Source of the DNA: Jannaschia pagri
GTDB taxonomy: Bacteria; Pseudomonadota; Alphaproteobacteria; Rhodobacterales; Rhodobacteraceae
Assembly (NCBI RefSeq): GCF_019655435.1
Contig: NZ_BPFH01000007.1
Location: 1 to 64,000 of the forward strand
Reading direction: 5' to 3'
Length of the DNA stretch: 64,000 bases
The position numbers were made by a program, and so were the translations under genes. Shown piece after piece: positions 9,497 through 20,318 of this stretch (the first letter of the stretch is position 1; every line of letters begins with the position of its first letter). Under the pieces are notes generated by a model. The model searched no databases, was not told the DNA's origin, and saw only the letters and a list, made by a program, of their open reading frames with translations.

Positions 9497-10417
9497 ATGA
9501 ATTTGAGAGATTTAGAATATGTTGCGGCAGTTGCAAAACTTGGCAACTTCAGCGCGGCCGCTGAGGCTTGCAACGTCTCGCAGCCTGCTTTGTCGAACCA
9601 AATCAAGAAGCTCGAAAAGGAGTTAGGCGCCGATCTGTTCCTGCGCCTAAGCGGAGAGGTGCGGCCGACGGACTGTGGTCAACGCATCGTGAAGATTGCC
9701 GAAGAGATGCTGGTCGGTGCGCAGCGGATCAGGGACACGGCGACCGAGTTTCGCGATCCAGAGGCGCTGCCCTTCAACATTGGCCTCACGCCGACGCTGG
9801 CGCCGTATCTGACCGATTACTTCTCGAACCTGTTTAGCGTTCTATTCCCGCGCATGCGGGTCAATATGATCGAAGACCTGCCGCAGAATATGTTGAAGAT
9901 GGTGGAGGATCACAGCCTGGACGTCGCCTTGGTGGCAAAGTTGAACCACAACTCGACCCTCGACTTCACCTCGATCTGGGAGGAGCCTCTGTATCTGGCT
10001 GTTAATAAGCACCATCCCCTTGCCCCCTTGCCGTCGATCCGGCCCGAAGAGGTGCCGGTCCATGATTTTATTCGTCTTCCGCATTCGTTTGGATACGAAC
10101 TGGAAGACAGATTGCCGACACCTGATCAGGCCTCTCGCGGTTCAAAGAGGTTCGATCTAACCGCGCTGCGCTTTGAGACGATCTGCCGACATATCTGCCA
10201 TTCCGACGATTGCACAATTGTCTCGGCGCTGGCCGCTGAACAATTCCGCCAAGACAATTGGCCCTTGTCCTTCATTCCGTTCGAAGCACCCGGCAACCTT
10301 CGCAATCTCGGCGCGGCCTCTCGCTTGAATTGTCCGCGAAAGCCGCTGCTGGGCAGGATCGGAGCCTATATTCAGGAGAACCCGCCCAAAGGCGTCACGC
10401 CGACGTTCGCGGCGTGA
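9497..10417 (+). CDS. LysR-family transcriptional regulator, OxyR-like but without the peroxidatic cysteine
   Basis: The 306-residue protein starts MNLRDLEYVAAVAKLGNFSA with a winged helix-turn-helix (SQPALSNQIKKLEKELG, residues 28-44) very like OxyR, followed by a LysR substrate-binding domain. OxyR has its reactive Cys199 in a GHCLRDQ motif; here the matching stretch is PHSFGYELED (residues 195-204) with no cysteine. A cluster Cys230, Cys234 and Cys239 lies further on instead. No catalase or peroxidase gene is adjacent. It is divergent from one RTX gene and converges on the type I secretion operon, so control of that locus is plausible. The signal sensed is unknown. Confidence 0.85.
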   Translation: MNLRDLEYVAAVAKLGNFSAAAEACNVSQPALSNQIKKLEKELGADLFLRLSGEVRPTDCGQRIVKIAEEMLVGAQRIRDTATEFRDPEALPFNIGLTPTLAPYLTDYFSNLFSVLFPRMRVNMIEDLPQNMLKMVEDHSLDVALVAKLNHNSTLDFTSIWEEPLYLAVNKHHPLAPLPSIRPEEVPVHDFIRLPHSFGYELEDRLPTPDQASRGSKRFDLTALRFETICRHICHSDDCTIVSALAAEQFRQDNWPLSFIPFEAPGNLRNLGAASRLNCPRKPLLGRIGAYIQENPPKGVTPTFAA

Positions 10418-10429
10418 CGAGGGTCTTGC

Positions 10430-11800
10430 TTACTCGATGAACGTGCGGGCCAATCGGTCGCTCAGAGGTTGGGTCAGATAGCTGAGGGCCGTGCGCTCGC
10501 CGGTATTCACAAACAGGTCGGCGGGCATGCCCGGGACCAGGTCCAGCGCCGCGACATCCTGGGGTTGAGCATCGTTCAGTTTGACCCGCGCGGTATAGTA
10601 GTGATCGCCGGTGCGTTCATCTTCCAGACTATCGGCAGAGATATCGATGATACGGCCCTCCGCCTCGGGTACATCGCCTTGATCAAAGGCCGATAGACGC
10701 ACGCGTGTGGATTGACCGATGTAAAGCTTTTCGATGTCGGCGGTGTTCACCCGGGCCTCGACCACCAGCGGTTGGTCAATCGGGACGATGTCCAGGATAG
10801 GCGCGCCCGGACGGACGACCCCGCCTGCGGTGAAGACCGTCATCTCGACCACACGCCCGCTGACGGGCGCCGTGATGGCCACGCGCTTCAGCCGCTCCGA
10901 TGCACCGAGGTACTGCGGCTCCAGCGTGGCAAGCGAGGCATCGATCTGCGCCAATTCGCTCGACGCGGCCTCTTCCCGCAGGGTGCGGGTCCCGATGCTG
11001 GCCAGGTGCAACTCGCTGATTTGATTGCGGGCCTGTGCCTCTTGGGTGAGCAGGGCGGCATCCACACCGATGAGACGCTCAACCTCGACACGGCGCGAAT
11101 TGACCCGTGCCACGGCGATAAGACCTCTGTCCAAGAGCGATTGCAGGTTTGCCAACTCCTGACGGGTGATCTCTAGCTGACGCATGTTGGAGGCGCGCTG
11201 AGACTGAAGGCCGCTCACTTGATCCTCCAGATTGGCGATGCGCTGTTCGGTCAGCGCCTCCTCTGCATCGCGCGAGCGGCGCTCCGCATCGAATAACAGT
11301 TTCTGGGTCGCGAACGCCGTGGTCCAGGTCGCGGGATCCAGGTCCACGCGCATCATCTGCGCGACGGAGGCCTGATCGAACGTCTCGGCGTCCTGCAGTT
11401 GGGCCATCAGGCGCGCGCGGCGCACCGACAGATCGCTGAGCTGGCTTTCGATCACATCCAGGTCGACGCCCAGGTCTGTGCTGTCCAACTCCAACAGGGT
11501 CTGGCCCGCCTCAACCAGATCACCGTTGCTGACCAGGATGTTGCTGACGATGCCGCCATCCAGATGCTCGACGGTCTTGCGATTGCCTTCGACGACGAAG
11601 TTGGCCTGGGCCACGACCGCGCCATCCAGTTTCGAGGCGGTTGCCCAGTAGGCGCCGCCGCCCAGGAACCCGACAACGGCCAAGAGCCCAAAGGTCACAA
11701 AGCCCGCGATGCTGGCGCCAGATGCTTTGGCTGGGACGCGGTTATACTCCTCCAGGCGCAGAACGCCGGTGTTGCGGGCGGGGGTCAGTGCGGTCGTCAT
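10430..11800 (-). CDS. HlyD-family type I secretion membrane-fusion protein
   Basis: The 456-residue adaptor has a single N-terminal membrane segment (GFVTFGLLAVVGFLGGGAYW, residues about 33-52). Next come a biotinyl-lipoyl-like segment (VEHLDGGIVSNILVSNGDLV), a long coiled-coil hairpin (about 120-300) and the C-terminal beta-barrel region with the family motif ITAPVSGRVV. It bridges the inner-membrane ABC exporter to an outer-membrane TolC-like channel, which is not encoded in this window. Its ATG overlaps the stop of the ABC gene (ATGA), so the two are translationally coupled. It is the last gene of the operon and ends 12 bp from the converging LysR gene. Confidence 0.92.
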   Translation of the reverse strand: MTTALTPARNTGVLRLEEYNRVPAKASGASIAGFVTFGLLAVVGFLGGGAYWATASKLDGAVVAQANFVVEGNRKTVEHLDGGIVSNILVSNGDLVEAGQTLLELDSTDLGVDLDVIESQLSDLSVRRARLMAQLQDAETFDQASVAQMMRVDLDPATWTTAFATQKLLFDAERRSRDAEEALTEQRIANLEDQVSGLQSQRASNMRQLEITRQELANLQSLLDRGLIAVARVNSRRVEVERLIGVDAALLTQEAQARNQISELHLASIGTRTLREEAASSELAQIDASLATLEPQYLGASERLKRVAITAPVSGRVVEMTVFTAGGVVRPGAPILDIVPIDQPLVVEARVNTADIEKLYIGQSTRVRLSAFDQGDVPEAEGRIIDISADSLEDERTGDHYYTARVKLNDAQPQDVAALDLVPGMPADLFVNTGERTALSYLTQPLSDRLARTFIE

Positions 11801-13545
11801 TGGACGGCTCCTTTCAATGCGGGCTGTTTCGCGCGGCGCGCGGCCAGTTGCGCGGCAGCCGTGTGGGCCAAAGGCGTCCCTTGCTGACGCGGGCGCAGGA
11901 TCTCTTCCTTGTCGCCAAAGCCAGTCTGCGTGCCTTTTCTGAGGGTCAGGACCTTGTTAACTGCCTCCAACGTGCTCGGGCGATGGGTCATGACGAAGGT
12001 GATGGCGCCCCGTTCGCTGGCGCCGCGTATGGCGTTGCGCAGGGCCGCTTCGCCTTGGGCGTCCAGGTCGGAATTCGGCTCATCCAGGACCAGAATGAAC
12101 GGATCATCATAGAGGGCCCGCGCCAGGGCGATCCGCTGACGTTGACCGCCGGACAAGTGGAACCCGTTGCCAACCTCGGTCGCGTATCCATCCGGAAGGC
12201 CGCTGATTAGACCATGCACATCGGCCGCGATGGCCGCCGCCAGCAATTTGCTGTCGTCAATGGATGTGGAAAACCGCGCGATGTTGTCGCGAATGGTGCC
12301 ATCGAATAGAGTGACGTCCTGCGGCAAGTAGCCGACCAGATGCCCGAGGTCTTCGGGATCCCATTTGGCCATAGGCGTCCCGTCAAGGCGAATGGCCCCG
12401 CGCTGCGGCGTCCAAATTCCGGCCAGCATCTTGGCCAGGGTCGACTTGCCCGATCCGCTATGACCGATCACGGCCACGACATCGCCAGCCGACAGCGCAA
12501 ATTCGATCCCGCCGATGGTGGCGTTTTGGGCCAAGGGCGGACCGGCCTGCGCGATGGCCGCGTTCAGCGAGATCTGCGGACGCGGCAGGGCGAGGCGCTT
12601 GGGCGGCTCGGGGTACGCCTCAGACAGGGCGCGCAGTTTCTTGTAGGACCCACGGGCGGCCAGGAAGGTCCGCCACTGACCGATCAGTTGATCGATGGGG
12701 GCCAGCGCACGGGCCAGCACGATCGTGGCGGAAATCATCACACCCGCCGTGGCCTGACCGCTGACCGCAAGGGCAGCGCCCAGACCCAGCATGCCAGACT
12801 GCAGCGCCATGCGGGTCGTTTTGGACATCACCGAAAAGCTGGCGAGCCGGTCGGACACGCGCGATTTCAGGTGATGGGCGTTATGTTGCAGAGCCGTCCA
12901 ACGCCGGGCGAGATCACCAGTCATACCCATTGCATGGACAAGCTCTGCGTTTTGCTCACTTGAGGTGAACAAACTGTCGGACCTGACGCGCGCCTCGCCT
13001 GCGTCTTGCATCACATCGGCGGAACGCGCGTTATTGATCAGGGCCATGAGTGTCAGGAACAGCGCGCCAGCAATCCCAAGCGCGCCAAGATAGGGGTGCA
13101 GGACATAGAGCACACCCAGGTAAAGCGGGATCCACGGGGCGTCGAAGAAGGCGACCAACGTGGGTCCCGAAATGAAATCACGCATGCCGTTCACATCGGC
13201 GGCGGGGTTGTCGGCGCTGGCCTTGCCCTGCACCCGCTGGCGGATCGAGGCCTGAAGGATCGGCGCGCCGATCTGCAACTCAAACCGGGCGCCAAGGCGG
13301 CTGAGGATCCGCATGCGGATCAGGTCGAGAAGACCCGTCACCAGAAAAACACCCGCCAGCAAAACGCTAAGGGCAATGAGGGTGTCCATGTTCTGGCTGG
13401 TCAGCACGCGATCATAGACCTGCAGCATGTAGAGGGGGCCAGCGAGCATCAGCAGGTTCAGGATCATGCTGAAGAAACCGATGGCGAGAAAGCCGCTGCG
13501 CAGCTTGCCCCATGCGGATTTGACGGTGGATTTTTTCTGAAACAT
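11797..13545 (-). CDS. Type I secretion ABC transporter (PrtD-type permease/ATPase)
   Basis: The 582-residue protein has an N-terminal ABC membrane domain and a C-terminal ATPase with Walker A GHSGSGKST, signature LSGGQRQR and Walker B FILVLDEPNSDLD. It lacks the N-terminal C39-like domain of HlyB, so it is of the PrtD/AprD class that exports RTX proteins with C-terminal signals. It lies 63 bp downstream of the large RTX gene, separated by a strong hairpin, and overlaps the HlyD gene by 4 bp. Its leader AGATCACCCA closely repeats the leader of the RTX gene. Confidence 0.94.
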   Translation of the reverse strand: MFQKKSTVKSAWGKLRSGFLAIGFFSMILNLLMLAGPLYMLQVYDRVLTSQNMDTLIALSVLLAGVFLVTGLLDLIRMRILSRLGARFELQIGAPILQASIRQRVQGKASADNPAADVNGMRDFISGPTLVAFFDAPWIPLYLGVLYVLHPYLGALGIAGALFLTLMALINNARSADVMQDAGEARVRSDSLFTSSEQNAELVHAMGMTGDLARRWTALQHNAHHLKSRVSDRLASFSVMSKTTRMALQSGMLGLGAALAVSGQATAGVMISATIVLARALAPIDQLIGQWRTFLAARGSYKKLRALSEAYPEPPKRLALPRPQISLNAAIAQAGPPLAQNATIGGIEFALSAGDVVAVIGHSGSGKSTLAKMLAGIWTPQRGAIRLDGTPMAKWDPEDLGHLVGYLPQDVTLFDGTIRDNIARFSTSIDDSKLLAAAIAADVHGLISGLPDGYATEVGNGFHLSGGQRQRIALARALYDDPFILVLDEPNSDLDAQGEAALRNAIRGASERGAITFVMTHRPSTLEAVNKVLTLRKGTQTGFGDKEEILRPRQQGTPLAHTAAAQLAARRAKQPALKGAVQ

Positions 13546-13570
13546 TTGGGTGATCTCTTTTCAGCGTGAA

Positions 13571-13596
13571 GAGGTGGCGGCGGGGGCCGCCACCTC
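13571..13596 (-). terminator. Intra-operon hairpin between RTX substrate and exporter
   Basis: GAGGTGGCGGC and GCCGCCACCTC form a perfect 11-bp stem with a 4-nt loop in the 63-bp gap between the RTX stop codon and the ABC transporter start. It has no U tract. The likely role is partial termination or protection of the upstream mRNA, giving more substrate than exporter. Confidence 0.6.
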
Positions 13597-13608
13597 GGTG
13601 TGATCTGA

Positions 13609-16600
13609 TCAAACGATGAAGTCGTCGTCGGTCAGATCACGGCTGTCGACCCCTTCGAGGCGCACGGAGGCGTCCGACGAGAAGGTCAGCAGGGCGTCGT
13701 CGTTGTCCTGGGAAACGACGAGGCTCTCGGCGAAGTCCGGGCCGAAGTCAGAGAAGTCCAACCGGTCCACGCCAAGCTCAAAGTCACCCACCGTGTCGTT
13801 GCCGAAGAGCCCTTCGAACGAGAAGATGTCCGAGCCTTCGCCACCAAGCAGCAGGTCATCGCCTAGGCCGCCGTCCAACAGGTCATCCCCGTCTTCACCC
13901 GATAAGGTGTTGTCGGCATTGGACCCGATGAGCACGTCGCCATCGTCCGAGCCGATCACGTTCTCGATGGAGCTGAGGATGTCGATCTCGACCACTTCGT
14001 CGATCACATCCAGGCCGGACACACCCGTCGGCGATGCGGCGTCGATGGTGCCGCCCGCGTCCACCAGCGTGTCCTGCGCGATGGGACCGTTGACCCCGGC
14101 AGGTGCGTTGTGGAGGTGGATGGCCGATACGCCACCGGCACCGGGGGTTTGCAGATCCGCCTCGTTTAGGCCAACGACGGTCAACTCCGAGGAGTAGACA
14201 ACCTTACCCGTGGCTTCATCGACGGAGATGGTCAGTGTCGCCGTGCCGGTCGCGTCGCTGTCGGAGGTGTCACCGGGCTCCTGGCTTGCGTCGAGCGTTG
14301 CCACAAGCTCGATGACACGTCCGTGCCCATCGCCCTCGTCGCTAACAACCTCGAACTGGCCGCGGATTTCACCACCCGGGAAGTCCGACGTGTGGATGTT
14401 GTAGTAGAGGTTCCCGGCAAGGGCCTCAGACACAAATCCAGCGGCGTCGTTGATGTTTTCGGTCGGTTGCAGGGAGGCGCCGACGACAACATTCTCGACC
14501 GAGACCGTGAAGCCGGTTTCGCGCGTGGCGGTCCCGTTTCCGTTGGCCCCAAGGTTGACGGTCACGGCCACATCCTGGTCCGAGAAGTCGGCCGTGTCAC
14601 TGCCTTCGCCACCGTCGATGAAGTCGCTGCCCAGGCCGCCGACAATCACATTGTCGCCTTGGCCTGCGATCAGAACGTCATCGCTGGCACCGCCATCGAG
14701 AACGCCGTTGATCTGACCCAGGTCGATCACGATGTCTTCGCCGTCGCCCAGCAACACATTGCCGTTCACCACACCCTCGTCATCGTTGACGAAGGTCACG
14801 TCGCCCGCTTCGGTCGCGTCGATGGCGTTGACCGTCCCGGAGATCTCTCCTTCGTTCAGGATCGCACCCAGCAGGTTCAGGCCACCGTCGATGCGAATGC
14901 CCGCGGCGGAGCCGCTGTCTTCGGACCCGGCGATGATGCCTTCGTTCTGCACCAAACCGGCAAAGCTCGCGTCTTCCTGGCTGCTGAAAAGGCGCAGGCC
15001 GTCACCGACGGTGTTGCCCTCTGCCGCGTCCCCGCGACCTTGCAGGATGCCTTGGTTAAAGATGGCGGCGGACACAACATCCCCATCCACATCGCCGGTT
15101 TGCAGCGAGACGGCGGAGCCATTGTTGTCCAGCCCGGCGTCTACAACACCGGTGTTGGTGAAAGTGTAGGTGTCGGCGGTGCCATCGGCATAGACCGTGC
15201 CATTGCGCTGATCGCCGGTGCCCAGGATGACGCCGGTGTTCAGCACCTCCAACCCTTCACCGTCGATGTTCAAGGCGCGGCTATCCGACGACACCACGCC
15301 GGAGTTCACGAAGGACCCGCCCGTGTGATCGCCCGTGCCGAAGTAGACACCGTTCTGCACGCCGGAGATCGTGCCGGAGCTGGTCAACTCGCCTTGGAAG
15401 TCGATGCCGTTGACGACCCGTACACCGGCGACGGTGCCATTGGCGCCCTCGGAGGTGATCGCGCCGGAGTTGGTGATGACGGCATCGGTTGCGCCGACAT
15501 TGCCAACGTTGCCGATGCGGACGCCGTCTCCCGCAAGGGGCGTGCCCGCCGCTGCGTTTCCGCGACCCGCGATAGTGCCCGAGTTGTTCAGCGTGAAGCT
15601 GTTCACCTCGTCTTCGGCACCACCGATCTCAGCCCCAAAGCCGGAGCCTTGGTTGCCTTCGCCGGCATCAATCGTGCCGGTGTTGACGACCGAGAAGTCA
15701 TCGGCGGTGCCATCGGCATAAACCGTGCCATTGCGCTGGTCACCGGTACCGAGGATCGTGCCTGCGTTCTCAACGCTCAAGCCCGTGCCATCGATGTTCA
15801 GCGCCCGGCTGTCGGACGACACAACGCCGCTCGCTTCGTTGACGAACGAACCGCCCGTGTGGTCGCCGGTGCCGAAGTAGACGCCGTTCTGCGTACCTGC
15901 GATCAGGCCCGCGTTGGTCAACTCACCTTGGAAGTTCACGCCGTTGACGACGCGAACACCGGCAACGGTTCCATTGGCCCCTTCGGACAGGATCTCGCCA
16001 GTGTTGGTGATGGTGGCGTCGGTGGTGCCAGTGTTGCCCACGTTGCCAACCCGCACACCGTCGCCCGCCAAGGGCGTGCCCGCTGCCGCATCGCCACGCC
16101 CTTGGATCACGCCGTTGTTTTCCAGCGTGAAGGTGTTGGCGCCATCTTCCGCGCTACCGATCTCGGCCCCAAAGCCAGACCCTTGGTTGCCTTCGCCCGC
16201 ATCGATAGTTCCGCTGGCAAGGTTGCGAACGCTAAAATCATCGGCGGTGCCATCGGCATAGACGGTGCCGTTCCGCTGATCACCCGTGCCCAGAATGTCG
16301 CCCGCGTTGGTCAGATCAACGCCGGTGCCGTCAATGTTCACCGCCCGGCTGTCCGATTGGATCGTCCCGAAGTTCAGGACATCCAGGTCATGCTCGGCGT
16401 CGCCAATATAGAGACCGTTGCGCACCCCTTCGATCACACCGGTCGATGTGTTTAGGATGCGCCCTTCGGTGGCTGCGCCATCGGCGATCCGGATACCTGC
16501 GGCGGTGCCGGAATTGCTTTCCGACGAGATCAGGCCCGAGTTGACGATGTCCGTATCAGACACCGTACCCTCGGCACCATTGTTGATGCGGATCCCGTCG

Positions 16601-17319
16601 CCCGCCCCACCGGTGTCCGAGGCAGCTTGGCCGCGGCCTTGGATGGTGGCGCCAAAGCCATTGAAGACCGTGTTTGACACCACGTCGCCCGCTTCATCGC
16701 CAACTTGGAAGGAGATGCCTGCGCCGTCGTTGCCTTCGCCCGCGTCAATCGTGCCGCCCGTGAAGTTCGCGATGCTGACGTCTTCTGCCGTGGCGTTCGT
16801 GTAGATGGTGCCGTTGCGCTGGTCATCGGTGCCGACAATGTCGCCAAAGTTGCGAACGCTGATCCCTTCGCCTTCGATCTCGACCGCGCGGTCGTCGGAC
16901 GAGATGACACCACCCCGGAAGTTGTCGAGCGTGCCGGAGCTGTTTGGACCACTGAACTCAACGCCGTTGAACGCACCGGCGATGCTGCCGAAGTTGCGAA
17001 TATCGGCGCTGGAGCCGTCGGTGACCTCGATGCCCGTGGCATCCGCCCCGTTCGCCTCAATACTGCCCGTGCGGAAGTTGAAAACCTGCGTGTCATCGGC
17101 CTCGACCGAGACAGCGGACGCAGCGCCATCGGTTTCGATCTCGCCAAAGTTCAAGAGCCGGGAAAGGTCGTTGTTCAGCACAAAGGCCGGCGTGTTGTCG
17201 ACAACGGTGTTCTGGAAGAAGCCGTTGTTGAGTGTCTGTCCATCGCGAGCAGTTTCCTGCGCCAGTGACGAGGTCGTCAGCAATTTGGCGCGCAGACTGG
17301 CGAGTAGTTCGGAAAGCAT
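13609..17319 (-). CDS. Large repetitive RTX/CHRD-type protein exported by type I secretion
   Basis: The 1236-residue acidic protein has no signal peptide. Residues about 20-860 are a glycine-, asparagine- and aspartate-rich repetitive region, probably a beta-solenoid, built of units of about 180 residues marked by DQRNGTVYADGTAD. A short RTX patch follows (DDVLIAGQGDNVIVGGLGSD), then two CHRD half-domains, a second RTX patch (GDDLLDGGLGDDLLLGGEGS) and a tail ending TDDDFIV. The ATG at 17319 was chosen for a GGAG 7 bp upstream; a start five codons earlier lacks one. It is the first gene of the exporter operon, so it is the main predicted substrate. An adhesin or matrix role is a guess from the architecture. 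Confidence 0.85.
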   Translation of the reverse strand: MLSELLASLRAKLLTTSSLAQETARDGQTLNNGFFQNTVVDNTPAFVLNNDLSRLLNFGEIETDGAASAVSVEADDTQVFNFRTGSIEANGADATGIEVTDGSSADIRNFGSIAGAFNGVEFSGPNSSGTLDNFRGGVISSDDRAVEIEGEGISVRNFGDIVGTDDQRNGTIYTNATAEDVSIANFTGGTIDAGEGNDGAGISFQVGDEAGDVVSNTVFNGFGATIQGRGQAASDTGGAGDGIRINNGAEGTVSDTDIVNSGLISSESNSGTAAGIRIADGAATEGRILNTSTGVIEGVRNGLYIGDAEHDLDVLNFGTIQSDSRAVNIDGTGVDLTNAGDILGTGDQRNGTVYADGTADDFSVRNLASGTIDAGEGNQGSGFGAEIGSAEDGANTFTLENNGVIQGRGDAAAGTPLAGDGVRVGNVGNTGTTDATITNTGEILSEGANGTVAGVRVVNGVNFQGELTNAGLIAGTQNGVYFGTGDHTGGSFVNEASGVVSSDSRALNIDGTGLSVENAGTILGTGDQRNGTVYADGTADDFSVVNTGTIDAGEGNQGSGFGAEIGGAEDEVNSFTLNNSGTIAGRGNAAAGTPLAGDGVRIGNVGNVGATDAVITNSGAITSEGANGTVAGVRVVNGIDFQGELTSSGTISGVQNGVYFGTGDHTGGSFVNSGVVSSDSRALNIDGEGLEVLNTGVILGTGDQRNGTVYADGTADTYTFTNTGVVDAGLDNNGSAVSLQTGDVDGDVVSAAIFNQGILQGRGDAAEGNTVGDGLRLFSSQEDASFAGLVQNEGIIAGSEDSGSAAGIRIDGGLNLLGAILNEGEISGTVNAIDATEAGDVTFVNDDEGVVNGNVLLGDGEDIVIDLGQINGVLDGGASDDVLIAGQGDNVIVGGLGSDFIDGGEGSDTADFSDQDVAVTVNLGANGNGTATRETGFTVSVENVVVGASLQPTENINDAAGFVSEALAGNLYYNIHTSDFPGGEIRGQFEVVSDEGDGHGRVIELVATLDASQEPGDTSDSDATGTATLTISVDEATGKVVYSSELTVVGLNEADLQTPGAGGVSAIHLHNAPAGVNGPIAQDTLVDAGGTIDAASPTGVSGLDVIDEVVEIDILSSIENVIGSDDGDVLIGSNADNTLSGEDGDDLLDGGLGDDLLLGGEGSDIFSFEGLFGNDTVGDFELGVDRLDFSDFGPDFAESLVVSQDNDDALLTFSSDASVRLEGVDSRDLTDDDFIV
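14880..16820 (-). repeat. Tandem repeats of about 540 bp inside the large RTX gene
   Basis: The codons for DQRNGT recur with GTGCC anchor positions at 16808, 16265, 15725 and 15197, giving periods of 543, 540 and 528 bp. The second and third units are the most alike and the first is the most diverged. Each unit encodes about 180 residues containing TIDAGEGNQGSGFGAEIG, a GRGDAAAGTPLAGDGVR-like segment and NGVYFGTGDHTGG-like segments. Edges are approximate. Such arrays are prone to expansion and contraction by recombination. Confidence 0.85.
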
Positions 17320-17323
17320 GGGT

Positions 17324-17390
17324 GATCTCCGCATGAGATTTGGTTGCTGCGGAGATCAAACCGGGACTGAGGCCTCTCCGCGCTGCAACC
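17324..17390 (-). promoter_or_regulatory. Candidate 5'UTR switch: two mutually exclusive hairpins at the RTX ribosome-binding site
   Basis: On the minus strand, GGTTGC plus GCGGAGA (17378-17390 region) can pair with TCTCCGC plus GCAACC (17342-17355) to form a 13-bp two-part stem. The 3' arm of that stem contains GATCTCCGC (17349-17357), which is also perfectly complementary over 9 bp to GCGGAGATC (17324-17332), the stretch that holds the GGAG Shine-Dalgarno. Only one pairing can exist at a time, so the leader could switch translation on and off. This is read directly from the sequence; function is inferred. Confidence 0.55.
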
Positions 17391-17810
17391 AAGGGCGGAT
17401 GCCTGCGCGGTTTGGAAATTCTTGGTCCGAATACGGCCTATAACTTCGGGATATAGTCACATACCCCGTGAGGTGAGGAAGATTTTTTCCTAATTAGAAG
17501 AACGATCTACAGTATTTCGTATGCGCCGCAGAGTTATTCTTTGACGGCATGTCACGAAACTGTTCCCGGACTTTATTGCACCTGGCCCCGGCGACCTGCC
17601 TGAAACCGGAGTTATACCGGAGGAACAGCATCCGAATGCTGGTTCGGGATCGACTATTGGACCTTACACCGCCGACCAGGGCATTTCTGTGACGCGGAGG
17701 CTGCCGCGCTTGGTAATCGTATCGGCTTTCCCAGGCGTGGTCCCCAACAGCTTTGAAGCCCGCCTCCGCCGCCCGAGAGGGTCGTGCCCAACCCGCCGGC
17801 GCTATCCCGG
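17391..17810. other. Promoter region of the RTX operon, otherwise empty
   Basis: The 420 bp between the leader hairpins and the 3' end of gyrB contains an AT-rich patch around 17480-17530 that could hold the RTX operon promoter. A minus-strand frame at 17494-17814 has no recognisable protein features and no clear ribosome-binding site, so it is not called as a gene. Confidence 0.5.
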
Positions 17811-20231
<2,421 letters not shown>

Positions 20232-20318
20232 TTATCCCCTTGTCTATACGCAAGATATACCGATCCGAGGGGGGAATGTCACGGGGGCGCCACTATATTT
20301 GGTGGTCTTTGACGCAGG

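Noticed and set aside
14323-16455. Long plus-strand frame (710 codons) opposite the RTX repeats
   Set aside because: It is a shadow created by the repetitive, GC-rich RTX coding sequence. The minus-strand frame has the RTX and CHRD motifs and a good start.
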